A stretch of 64,000 nt of DNA, from NCBI RefSeq assembly GCF_013386115.1, contig NZ_JACAOR010000007.1, forward strand, positions 334,702 to 398,701. Reading direction: 5' to 3'. Made by a program: the position numbers and the translations under genes. The stretch is from Pseudomonas gingeri (GTDB lineage Bacteria > Pseudomonadota > Gammaproteobacteria > Pseudomonadales > Pseudomonadaceae). Of this stretch, positions 17,993 to 25,777 are shown piece after piece (position 1 is the stretch's first letter; every line of letters begins with the position of its first letter). Under the pieces are notes generated by a model. It ran no database searches and had not been told where the DNA came from. It saw only the letters and a program-made list of their open reading frames with translations.

Positions 17993-18900
17993 AACTGCTC
18001 GACTCTTGCCTCAATCGCCGCACCATCAGCCAGGAAATCCGTGTCCAGGCCATCGGCATTCCCTGTATCCGCAGGCTCTTTCCCAACCGCGCCCGGCTGA
18101 TTCAGCGCGGCCATGAACAGGCGCTGGCCTATGTGACCGAAGCCCTCCTGAACCTGGACAAGCTCTTTTCCAGCGCCCGCCTCGACCGCCGACGCCGGCT
18201 CTTTGTCGAACAGTTCTTCGACATGCCCTCGGTGAGCGCCTTCACCCTGGGCAAGATCAGGGTCCTGGCGCACCGGCTGCTGGGAGAACTGCTCGATCCC
18301 TCGCTCAACCCCGAAACCTCGTCGCGTTATGTGGTCGGCACGGCCATCCATCCCGAACACAGCGTCCAGGCCTTCACCCTGCTCAACGAGCCCATCCGGA
18401 AAATCTACCTGACCGAGCGCTTCTTCGATCCCGGCTTCGATGCCTACCTGCCCCTGCGCCCCAGGACCTTCGACCTGCTGGGGCACAGCATGGCGACCGT
18501 CCTGCTGCATGAAATCAGCCACCTGGCCTTCGACACGCTCGACCTGGTCTACGTGGATGCCAACCGTCCCTTCCTCGATCTGCTGGAGACCGTCACGGCC
18601 GAGGGAAAACAGCGCTACAGCGCGCTGGAACAGATTCAGAAACACGCCCTGTCGAGCAGCACACCCGCCGCACAACTGTTCAGGGAACTCGACGACTACG
18701 ACCTGCGCTGGTACGACCTGGTCGGAGCGCCGTTACAGCGGGTGCTGCAACTGACCGGCACGCGGGATCTGGACGAAGCCCGCCGGGTGTTCTTTTCCGA
18801 TGCGGACAAGCGGGTCGACGTGATGCTGAGCAACGCCGACTCCCTGGCCCTGTTGCTCGCTCACCTGGGGCGGCCGCCCGAGTTTCATCCCTTGCACTAG
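17989..18900 (+). CDS. Aspzincin-like zinc metalloprotease domain, split C-terminal partner of the preceding gene
   Basis: A 303-residue protein equivalent to the last 300 residues of the 8441-13636 product. It has HEISH at 174-178, then TLDLVY with Asp185 as candidate third ligand, and NADSLALL near 282. The pattern HExxH-x4-TxDxxY resembles aspzincin metalloproteases; no experimental relative is known to me. Its ATG overlaps the upstream stop (ATGA), so translational coupling is likely. No independent strong ribosome site is visible (GGAUCGCGGCC). The stop TAG interlocks with the stop of convergent dpkA (CTAG at 18897-18900). Confidence 0.8.
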   Translation: MKLLDSCLNRRTISQEIRVQAIGIPCIRRLFPNRARLIQRGHEQALAYVTEALLNLDKLFSSARLDRRRRLFVEQFFDMPSVSAFTLGKIRVLAHRLLGELLDPSLNPETSSRYVVGTAIHPEHSVQAFTLLNEPIRKIYLTERFFDPGFDAYLPLRPRTFDLLGHSMATVLLHEISHLAFDTLDLVYVDANRPFLDLLETVTAEGKQRYSALEQIQKHALSSSTPAAQLFRELDDYDLRWYDLVGAPLQRVLQLTGTRDLDEARRVFFSDADKRVDVMLSNADSLALLLAHLGRPPEFHPLH

Positions 18901-19949
18901 GCGCCGTGTGGAAACTGGGCCGGTTGTGCGGCCAGCGCGCGCAGTTGTTGCAGGTCGCTCTGCGCCAGGGCGATCCCCTCGCGCAACGATTCGCCGCGCT
19001 GGCGGTGCCGCCGGTCGCCCGGCAGGCGTTGCAGGCCGACACCCTGCATCTGGCCGACCAGGGTCCGGGCGCGCTCGGCGAAATCCTGCCCCGCCGACTT
19101 GGCCGGGTCGATGACAATGATCAACTGCCCGGTCCATGGCGTCTTGGCACCAGGGTGTTGCGACCAGTCGAACTCGAAGGAGAAATTGCCCCCGGTGAGG
19201 GCGGCCGCCAGCAACTCGACCATCATCGACAACGCCGAGCCCTTGTGTCCGCCGAACGGCAGCAGCGCGCCACCATCGAGGATGGCCTTGGGATCGCGGG
19301 TCGGCTGGCCGTCACGGTCGACGCCGATGCCGTCCGGCAACTGCTCGCCCTTGCGCGCCGCGATCTGCACATCGCCATGGGCCATGGCACTGGTCGCCAG
19401 GTCGAAGACGATCGGATCGCTGCCGGCGCGGGGCGCGGCGAAAGCAATCGGGTTGGTGCCGAACAGCGGTCGCTCGGCGCCATGGGGGACCACGCACGTC
19501 ATCGAGTTGACCACGCTCAAAGCCACCAGCCCGTCATAGGCGAACGGCTCGACATCCGGCCAGAGCGCCGCGAAATGGTGGGAATTGCGGATCGCCAGGA
19601 CCGCGATCCCGGCACTGCGAGCCTTCTCCACCAGCAACTCGCGGGCCGCGGCCAATGCCGGCTGGGCAAAGCCATTGGCCGCATCGACGCGCACGAATCC
19701 CGAAGCCACATCCTCGACCACCGGGACCGCCTGGCCATCGACCCAGCCGCTGGCCAGCGTCGAAACATACCCCGGTATGCGGAAGATACCGTGGCTGTGG
19801 GCGCCATCGCGCTCGGCACTGGCGCAGTTCTCGGCCAGGACCCGCGCCACTTGTGCAGAAGTGCCATGACCCTGGAAGACCTGCTGCAGAAGCGCAACCA
19901 GATCATCGTAGGCAATGTGTTGAGTAGCCGTATCGCGAGGTGCAGACAT
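18897..19949 (-). CDS. dpkA: Delta1-piperideine-2-carboxylate / pyrroline-2-carboxylate reductase (DpkA)
   Basis: A 350-residue member of the Ldh2/malate-L-lactate dehydrogenase family. It closely resembles the Pseudomonas DpkA pattern: AERDGAHSHGIFRIPGY, NSHHFAALWPDVEPFA, PHGAERPLFGTNPIAF, DLATSAMAHGD and PFGGHKGSALS. DpkA uses NADPH to reduce the cyclic imines from D-lysine and D-proline catabolism to L-pipecolate or L-proline. The allantoin genes next door raise the alternative of ureidoglycolate dehydrogenase, which belongs to the same superfamily, but the motif match favours DpkA. It is divergent from the permease across 485 bases of AT-rich DNA. Confidence 0.85.
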   Translation of the reverse strand: MSAPRDTATQHIAYDDLVALLQQVFQGHGTSAQVARVLAENCASAERDGAHSHGIFRIPGYVSTLASGWVDGQAVPVVEDVASGFVRVDAANGFAQPALAAARELLVEKARSAGIAVLAIRNSHHFAALWPDVEPFAYDGLVALSVVNSMTCVVPHGAERPLFGTNPIAFAAPRAGSDPIVFDLATSAMAHGDVQIAARKGEQLPDGIGVDRDGQPTRDPKAILDGGALLPFGGHKGSALSMMVELLAAALTGGNFSFEFDWSQHPGAKTPWTGQLIIVIDPAKSAGQDFAERARTLVGQMQGVGLQRLPGDRRHRQRGESLREGIALAQSDLQQLRALAAQPAQFPHGA

Positions 19950-20434
19950 CCGAAACTCCGATTCCGATTGGTTTTATTGGAAGAACGAGAGAAAGGCAGG
20001 GCCTGGGCAGCCGCAGGCACTATCGGGCGACCATCGGGGAACTGTCAAATCCTGCGGAAAAGCATCGGAAATAATGTACACATCACTGTAACCATAAGTG
20101 TCACATCAATGTGCACACTTACCATCCCCGCACCAAAAAGTGACAGCCCGGCGCCCGGCCTTGTCGAGGCAGGTTTTCTACAGTCGCAGCCCGTCGAATT
20201 GATAGCTGTTCAAACGGTCAAGTTATATCTCTTTAATTTCATGCGGCTAGTTTTAATCGATAAGAAAACGAAATTATCGACGAATTTTATAGATCGGAAA
20301 CTGGCATAGAACTGGCTTAGCTCGACAAGCAGTTTGTATACAATTCAACTAAAACCTACATACATACGGATCACCGAGCGTTGTCCCGCCTGTTCGCCAG
20401 CGAGGTCGGCGTCCGGGGCCAGGAGCTAGCCGGA
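19950..20434. promoter_or_regulatory. Divergent intergenic region dpkA / NCS1 permease
   Basis: 485 bases without a credible gene, AT-rich in the right half (20200-20350). It contains an imperfect inverted repeat at 20096-20120 (AAGTGTCACAT, then ATGTGCACACTT), preceded by a related ATGTACACATCA (about 20074-20085), and the palindrome listed separately. This is the expected control region for both divergent genes. Confidence 0.5.
20334..20343. promoter_or_regulatory. Palindrome TTGTATACAA, GntR-like operator candidate
   Basis: A perfect 10-bp palindrome about 90 bases before the permease start. The TTGTATACAA form is common for GntR/FCD regulators. TACAAT inside it could also be a -10 box, so a bound repressor would block transcription. 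No GntR gene is adjacent. Confidence 0.4.
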
Positions 20435-21970
20435 ATGTCTACCAGTCTCTCCCCCCATGCCGCACTGGATCTGCCCGCCTCATCGCCCCACTCGCCCGGC
20501 CCGGATACTCCAGCGGGAGCCGTGGTCCTCAGCCCGCGCCTGCACAACCCGGACCTGGCGCCGACGCGGGTCGCGGGCCGGCGCTGGGGCGGCTACAGCC
20601 TCTTCGCCCTGTGGACCAACGATGTACACAATATCGCCAACTATTCCTTTGCCATCGGCCTCTACGCGCTGGGCCTGGGCGGCTGGCAGATCCTCTTGTC
20701 CCTGGGGATCGGCGCGGCACTGGTGTACTTCTTCATGAACCTCTCCGGCTATATGGGACAGAAGACCGGCGTGCCCTTTCCGGTGATCAGCCGTATCAGC
20801 TTCGGCATCCATGGCGCACAACTTCCCGCCTTGATCCGGGCGGTGATCGCCATTGCCTGGTTCGGCATCCAGACCTATCTCGCCTCGGTGGTTTTCCGGG
20901 TGCTGCTGACGGCCATCCACCCCGGTTTCGCCGACTATGACCACAACTCGATTCTCGGCCTGTCGACCCTCGGCTGGGCCTGCTTCGTGATCATCTGGTT
21001 CGTGCAGTTGCTGATCCTCGCCTATGGCATGGAGATGGTCCGCCGCTACGAGGGCTTCGCCGGGCCGGTGATCCTGTGCACCGTCGCCGCCCTGGCCGGG
21101 TGGATGTACACCCAGGCCGGCGCCACCATCGCCTGGTCGATCCGCGAGCCGCTGAGCGGTGCCGAGATGTGGCGCAATATCTTTGCCGGCGGCGCCTTGT
21201 GGCTGTCGATCTACGGCACGCTGATCCTTAACTTCTGTGACTTCGCACGGTCGTCGCCAAGCCGCCGGGCCATCCTGATCGGCAACTTCTGGGGGCTGCC
21301 GGTGAACATCCTGGTGTTTGCCAGCATCACCGTGCTGCTCTGCGGCGCGCAGTTCCAGATCAACGGCCATGTGATCCAGAGCCCGACCGAAATCATCGCC
21401 TCGATCCCCAACACCTTCTTCCTCGTGCTCGGCTGCCTGGCCTTCCTGATCGTCACTGTGGCGGTGAACATCATGGCCAACTTCGTCGCCCCGGCCTTTG
21501 TCCTCAGCAACCTCGCTCCGCGACTGCTGACCTTCCGCCGGGCCGGGCTGATCAGCGCCGCGATTGCCGTGCTGATCCTGCCGTGGAACCTCTATAACAG
21601 CCCGCTGGTGATCGTCTACTTCCTGTCCGGACTGGGAGCCCTGCTGGGGCCGCTGTACGGCGTGATCATGGTCGACTACTGGCTGCTGCGCAAAGGCCGG
21701 GTCAATGTGCCGGAACTCTACAGCGAAGATCCCAGCGGCACTTATTACTACAGCCACGGGGTCAACCTGCGGGCGGTGGCCGCGTTCATTCCGGCGGCGC
21801 TGATCGCCATTGTCCTGGCCCTGGTGCCAGGGTTCGCCGCCGTCTCGCCGTTTTCCTGGATGTTCGGTGCCGGAATCGCCGGCCTGCTCTACCTGATCAT
21901 CGCCAAACGCCAGGCGCATTACGCCGATGTCAGCGGCGAAGCCATCGCGGTCGACAACCTCAGTCATTGA
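20435..21970 (+). CDS. NCS1-family nucleobase/allantoin:cation symporter
   Basis: A 511-residue inner-membrane protein with about 12 membrane segments. Family features: LWTNDVHNIANYSFAIG at the first helix, QKTGVPFPVISRISFGIHG, and the DYWLLRKGRVNVPELY loop of cytosine/allantoin/hydantoin permeases (Mhp1-like). An ATG at 20435 has AGGAG 9 bases upstream. The allantoin racemase gene follows 87 bases later on the same strand, so allantoin is the best guess for the substrate. Uracil or hydantoin cannot be excluded. Confidence 0.88.
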   Translation: MSTSLSPHAALDLPASSPHSPGPDTPAGAVVLSPRLHNPDLAPTRVAGRRWGGYSLFALWTNDVHNIANYSFAIGLYALGLGGWQILLSLGIGAALVYFFMNLSGYMGQKTGVPFPVISRISFGIHGAQLPALIRAVIAIAWFGIQTYLASVVFRVLLTAIHPGFADYDHNSILGLSTLGWACFVIIWFVQLLILAYGMEMVRRYEGFAGPVILCTVAALAGWMYTQAGATIAWSIREPLSGAEMWRNIFAGGALWLSIYGTLILNFCDFARSSPSRRAILIGNFWGLPVNILVFASITVLLCGAQFQINGHVIQSPTEIIASIPNTFFLVLGCLAFLIVTVAVNIMANFVAPAFVLSNLAPRLLTFRRAGLISAAIAVLILPWNLYNSPLVIVYFLSGLGALLGPLYGVIMVDYWLLRKGRVNVPELYSEDPSGTYYYSHGVNLRAVAAFIPAALIAIVLALVPGFAAVSPFSWMFGAGIAGLLYLIIAKRQAHYADVSGEAIAVDNLSH

Positions 21971-22003
21971 ACCTCTGTCATTGAGACTGAGTTACTGAAA
22001 AAA

Positions 22004-22028
22004 CACGGCCGGCCCGCTGCGGGCCGTG
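22004..22028. other. Hairpin between permease and racemase genes
   Basis: CACGGCC (22004-22010) pairs with GGCCGTG (22022-22028), with further pairing inside (GGCCCGC). It follows an A6 tract and has no T-tract on the plus side. It could trim or attenuate the operon message. Confidence 0.4.
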
Positions 22029-22057
22029 CCCACTGCCGAAGAAAAAAGGATTGCTGC

Positions 22058-22792
22058 ATGCGGATTCTGATTGTCAACGTCAACACCACCGCCTCGATCA
22101 CCGAAGCCATCGCCCGCCAGGCCCAGGCCGTCGCCGCGCCAGGCACCGAGATCGTCGGCCTGACCCCCTACTTCGGCGCCGACTCGGTGGAAGGCAATTT
22201 CGAAAGCTACCTGGCGGCCATTGCCGTGATGGACCGGGTGCTGTCCTACGACCAGCCCTATGACGCGGTGATTCAGGCCGGTTATGGCGAACACGGGCGC
22301 GAGGGCTTGCAGGAACTGCTCGATGTACCCGTGGTGGACATCACCGAAGCCGGTGCCAGCACCGCGATGTTTCTCGGCCATGCCTATTCGGTGGTCACCA
22401 CCCTGGACCGCACCGTACCGCTGATCGAGGACCGGCTGAAGCTGGCCGGGCTCTATCAGCGGTGCGCCTCGGTGCGGGCCAGCGGCCTCGCGGTGCTGGA
22501 ACTGGAGCAGGATCCGCAACGGGCCGTGGACGCCATCGTGCGCCAGGCCGAACGGGCGGTGCAGGACGACAAGGCAGAAGTGATCTGCCTGGGTTGCGGC
22601 GGCATGGCCGGCCTCGATGAACAGATTCGCCAACGTACCGGCGTGCCGGTGGTGGATGGCGTGACGGCGGCGGTGACCATCGCCGAATCCCTGGTGCGCC
22701 TGGGCTTGTCGACGTCCAAGGTGCGCACCTATGCCACGCCACGGCCCAAGACCTTTACCGGTTGGCCGTTGCCTTTGCGGGAGCGTCGCTAG
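22058..22792 (+). CDS. Allantoin racemase (Asp/Glu racemase superfamily)
   Basis: A 244-residue protein of the Asp/Glu/hydantoin racemase superfamily. Catalytic Cys180 is present in CLGCGGM. The first position of the usual cysteine pair is Gly75 in QAGYGEHG, with Glu78 three residues later. This Gly-plus-Glu78 arrangement is the one described for Pseudomonas allantoin racemase, where the glutamate replaces the missing cysteine. It interconverts R- and S-allantoin, making both usable for stereospecific allantoinase. It lies downstream of the NCS1 permease on the same strand. Allantoinase itself is not in the window. Confidence 0.87.
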   Translation: MRILIVNVNTTASITEAIARQAQAVAAPGTEIVGLTPYFGADSVEGNFESYLAAIAVMDRVLSYDQPYDAVIQAGYGEHGREGLQELLDVPVVDITEAGASTAMFLGHAYSVVTTLDRTVPLIEDRLKLAGLYQRCASVRASGLAVLELEQDPQRAVDAIVRQAERAVQDDKAEVICLGCGGMAGLDEQIRQRTGVPVVDGVTAAVTIAESLVRLGLSTSKVRTYATPRPKTFTGWPLPLRERR

Positions 22793-22820
22793 CCGGCGGT
22801 TGAACGGCCGCCTTCGGCGG

Positions 22821-22845
22821 TTCGCGAGCAAGCTCGGCTCCTGCA
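22821..22845. repeat. Solitary REP half-element
   Basis: TTCGCGAGCAAGCTCGGCTCCTGCA, a variant of the REP arm seen at 27001, without a facing partner. Confidence 0.4.
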
Positions 22846-22858
22846 ACGGCAGCGCGGG

Positions 22859-23794
22859 TCACTGCCGGGCGTCGAAATGGGTCGCCCATTGCCGCTCGGT
22901 GAACTGTTCGATGATGAAGTCGACAAAGGCGCGGGTCTTGCCCGGCAGCAGTTTGTGTTCGGCGTAGTAGATCGAGATGTTGCCGTCGTCGACATACCAG
23001 TCGGGCAGCACCCGCTGCAAGGTGCCGACCCGCAGCCAGGCCAGGGCGAACGGCATGCTCACCAGGGCGATGCCCAGGCTCTGGGCGGCCACTGCACAGG
23101 CCGCTTCCGAGTCGCTCATGGTCATGCACGCCGTCAGGTTCAACGGCTGGTGTTCCCCATCGCGACCGGTCAGTTGCCAGGTGCGCACGCGACCGGTCTG
23201 GGGCGAGCGGATGAGGATGCCGGTGCAGCGGCGCAGGTCGTCGGGCGTAACGATCGGGGCCTGTTGCGCCAGGTATTCGGCGGACGCCACCAGGACCCGG
23301 TGGGCCACCGTCAGCTTGCGTGCCACCACGCCTTGGGGCAGTTCGAAGCCACCGCCGATCGCGGCATCGAAGCCCTGGCCGATCAGGTCCACCTGGCGGT
23401 TGTCGAAATTCCAGTCCGGACGGATATCCGGGAAGCGCCGCATGAACTCCCCCAGCAAAGGCACGATATACAGGCGCCCGAATACCGTGCCCATGCTGAC
23501 CTTGAGCGTCCCCGCCGGCCGTCCCTTGGCGCTGGCGAGGTTGGCCACGGCATTCTGGATGGTGTGCAGGCTGGCACCGACTTCGCCGAGGAACAGCTGC
23601 CCGGCCTCGGTCAGGGTCAGGCTACGGGTACTGCGCTGGAACAGCCGCACACCCAGGCGCGCCTCGAGCTTGGCGACACTCTTGCCGACCGCCGCGGGGG
23701 TCAGGCTCAGACGCCGCGCCGCCTCGGCAAAGCTGCCGACTTCGGCGCTGCGGACAAAACATTCGATACTGCTGAAAGTTTCCATGATCGCCAT
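22859..23794 (-). CDS. LysR-family regulator, divergent from SDR gene
   Basis: A 311-residue protein. The helix-turn-helix is in residues about 10-65 (EVGSFAEAARRLSLTPAAVGKSVAKLE), followed by an effector domain with FGRLYIVPLLGEFMRRFPDI and FDAAIGGG, typical of the subgroup that controls a divergent oxidoreductase. It starts at 23794; Met at 23785 is an alternative. The SDR gene starts 131 bases away on the other strand and is the likely target. Confidence 0.9.
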   Translation of the reverse strand: MAIMETFSSIECFVRSAEVGSFAEAARRLSLTPAAVGKSVAKLEARLGVRLFQRSTRSLTLTEAGQLFLGEVGASLHTIQNAVANLASAKGRPAGTLKVSMGTVFGRLYIVPLLGEFMRRFPDIRPDWNFDNRQVDLIGQGFDAAIGGGFELPQGVVARKLTVAHRVLVASAEYLAQQAPIVTPDDLRRCTGILIRSPQTGRVRTWQLTGRDGEHQPLNLTACMTMSDSEAACAVAAQSLGIALVSMPFALAWLRVGTLQRVLPDWYVDDGNISIYYAEHKLLPGKTRAFVDFIIEQFTERQWATHFDARQ

Positions 23795-23924
23795 TCACAA
23801 CTTCTGGTTTACACAGACTATAACAATTACCGTCTACACAGGCAGTAATCCACAGTCGATACTCGCTTCCAACAACAAGGCCACTACCCTTTCCCTCTCA
23901 CGGCCTTGAACTTTGGAGAACGAC

Positions 23925-24683
23925 ATGACCGACAACACCTTCAACAGCAACCTCAACGGCAAAGTGGCCCTGATCCAGGGTGGCTCCCGCGGCATCGGCG
24001 CCGCCATCGTCAAGCGCCTGGCAGCCCAGGGCGCCGCCGTGGCCTTCACCTACGTGAGCTCGGCGGCCAAGGCCGAGGAACTGCAGGACAGCATTATCGC
24101 CGACGGCGGCAAGGCCCTGGCCATCAAGGCCGACAGCGCCGACGCCGTGGCGATCCGCAACGCCGTGAACGCCACCGTAGAAGCCTTTGGCCGCGTCGAT
24201 ATCCTGGTCAACAACGCCGGCGTACTGGCCATGGGGCCACTGGAAGACTTCAGCCTGGAAGATTTCGACCGGACCCTGGCGATCAACGTGCGCAGCGTGT
24301 TTGTCGCGACCCAGGAAGCCGCCCGGCACATGGGCGACGGCGGGCGGATCATCAATATCGGCAGCACCAACGCCGAACGCATGCCGTTCGCCGGTGGCGC
24401 CACCTACGCCATGAGCAAGTCGGCGCTGGTGGGGCTGACCAAGGGCCTGGCCCGTGACCTCGGTCCGCGCGGCATCACCGTCAACAACGTGCAACCGGGC
24501 CCGGTGGACACCGACATGAACCCGGCCGACAGCGAGTTCGCCGACAGCCTGATCAGCCTGATGGCCGGCGGTCGTTATGGCCGCGTCGAAGAAATCGCCA
24601 GCTTTGTCGCCTACCTGGCGGGGCCGGAAGCCGGCTACATCACCGGGGCCAGCCTGACCATCGATGGCGGCTTCAGCGCCTGA
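23925..24683 (+). CDS. Short-chain dehydrogenase/reductase (3-oxoacyl-ACP-reductase-like)
   Basis: A 252-residue classical SDR. The cofactor loop is QGGSRGIG (18-25), NNAG is at 96-99, and the catalytic set is Ser147/Thr148, Tyr161 and Lys165 (YAMSK). GPVDTDMNP and GYITGASLTIDGG mark the C-terminal part. The segment after beta-2 (TYVSSAAKAEEL) suggests NADPH preference. GGAG precedes the ATG at 23925; a TTG 12 bases upstream overlaps that site and is less likely. Substrate unknown. Probably regulated by the divergent LysR protein. Confidence 0.92.
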   Translation: MTDNTFNSNLNGKVALIQGGSRGIGAAIVKRLAAQGAAVAFTYVSSAAKAEELQDSIIADGGKALAIKADSADAVAIRNAVNATVEAFGRVDILVNNAGVLAMGPLEDFSLEDFDRTLAINVRSVFVATQEAARHMGDGGRIINIGSTNAERMPFAGGATYAMSKSALVGLTKGLARDLGPRGITVNNVQPGPVDTDMNPADSEFADSLISLMAGGRYGRVEEIASFVAYLAGPEAGYITGASLTIDGGFSA

Positions 24684-24746
24684 TTCGGATGATCCGCCAG
24701 CGGGTCTGACGTCTTCGCCGTGGTCCGGCGAGCCCGCGCTCATAAT

Positions 24747-24780
24747 TGATCGTTCCCATGCTCTGCGTGGGAACGATCAA
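24747..24780. repeat. REP-like hairpin (GATCGTTCCCA family)
   Basis: TTGATCGTTCCCA (24747-24759) pairs perfectly with TGGGAACGATCAA (24768-24780). It is a single-hairpin relative of the composite elements at 44155 and 50391. It sits between two convergent genes and may act as a terminator. Confidence 0.75.
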
Positions 24781-24781
24781 G

Positions 24782-25672
24782 TCACGCCAGCGCCTCCCGT
24801 TTCGCCAGCGCCTGCTCCAACAACACCAGGAACGCCGCGGCCGCCGGCGTCGGTCGATGGGACCAGACCACATACAGATGCCGCGACGGCGCGTCACACA
24901 CCGGTACCGTCACCACCCCGCTGAAACCTTCGGCAATCTTGCTGGGCACCAGCCCCAGCGCCAGGCCACGCCGCACGAACTCCCCCACCAGCATCACGTT
25001 GCCCGCCTCGAACTGCACCCGATGGCGCAATCCCGCCGCGGCGAAGGCTTCATCGGTCTGCCGACGCCCGGCGGTCCCGGCCTGGAAATCCACCAGCGTC
25101 TGATCCTCCAGCTGTGCCAACGGCAAACGCTCCCACTTCGTCAGCGGATGACCGGGCGGCAGCACGGCGACCAGTTCCTCCTCGGCCAGCAAACGCATCG
25201 CCAAGCCCTCGATCCGCTCTCCCGGCCAGAGCCCGACAAAGGCCAGGTCCAGGCGCCGCTCGCGCACGTCAGCCATCAGCAGTTCGCTCTTGCTCATGTT
25301 CAGGTGGATATCCACCTGTGGATAAAGGCCGTGGAAGCGCGCCAGCAACTCCACCAGGTCGACTTCGGTCAACGAGGAAATCTTGCCGATGGACAGACTG
25401 CCGCGCACCTCCCCGGAAACCGCCGCGACTTCGGCGACGATCCGCCGTGTCGCTTCCAGTGCCGGCCGGGCACTGCGCACAAATGCCTCGCCGGCTGCGG
25501 TCAACCGGACCTTGCGCGAGCTGCGCTCGAACAGCGGCGTGCCCAGGTATTCCTCCAGGCGCGCGATCTGGTGACTGAGCGCCGACTGGACGATATGGCA
25601 GCGCTCCGCCGCCCGGGTAAAGCTGCCCTCGTCCGCCACCGCCAGGGCGTACTCGATCTGTTTCAGGTTCAC
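24782..25672 (-). CDS. LysR-family regulator, divergent from MFS transporter
   Basis: A 296-residue LysR protein (MNLKQIEYALAVADEGSFTRAAERCHIVQSALSHQIARLE at the start, described here in outline; recognition helix around residues 28-45). The effector domain is complete. The MFS gene begins 105 bases away on the opposite strand and is the likely target. The stop lies next to a REP hairpin. Confidence 0.9.
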   Translation of the reverse strand: MNLKQIEYALAVADEGSFTRAAERCHIVQSALSHQIARLEEYLGTPLFERSSRKVRLTAAGEAFVRSARPALEATRRIVAEVAAVSGEVRGSLSIGKISSLTEVDLVELLARFHGLYPQVDIHLNMSKSELLMADVRERRLDLAFVGLWPGERIEGLAMRLLAEEELVAVLPPGHPLTKWERLPLAQLEDQTLVDFQAGTAGRRQTDEAFAAAGLRHRVQFEAGNVMLVGEFVRRGLALGLVPSKIAEGFSGVVTVPVCDAPSRHLYVVWSHRPTPAAAAFLVLLEQALAKREALA

Positions 25673-25777
25673 CGCGTGTATCTCGTTTCAAGATGGATGA
25701 GATGAAAACAATGCATTGGCGTCATGTTAAGACATTCCCAATACTTCGCACATCGATACCCCACAACGAGACAGGCA

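Noticed and set aside
8441..18900. Insecticidal Tc or RHS/YD-repeat toxin for the giant proteins
   Set aside because: No YD repeats, RHS core motif, TcA/TcB features or signal sequences were seen.
18897..19949. Ureidoglycolate dehydrogenase for the Ldh-family enzyme next to the allantoin genes
   Set aside because: Same superfamily, but the sequence blocks match DpkA far better, and the gene is divergent from the allantoin unit.
20480..21967. 495-codon minus-strand ORF opposite the permease
   Set aside because: Low-complexity His/Gln/Gly/Asp composition and complete overlap with a well-supported transporter gene.
22058..22792. Hydantoin racemase as the name for the racemase
   Set aside because: The first catalytic Cys is replaced by Gly75 with Glu78 nearby, the allantoin racemase pattern.
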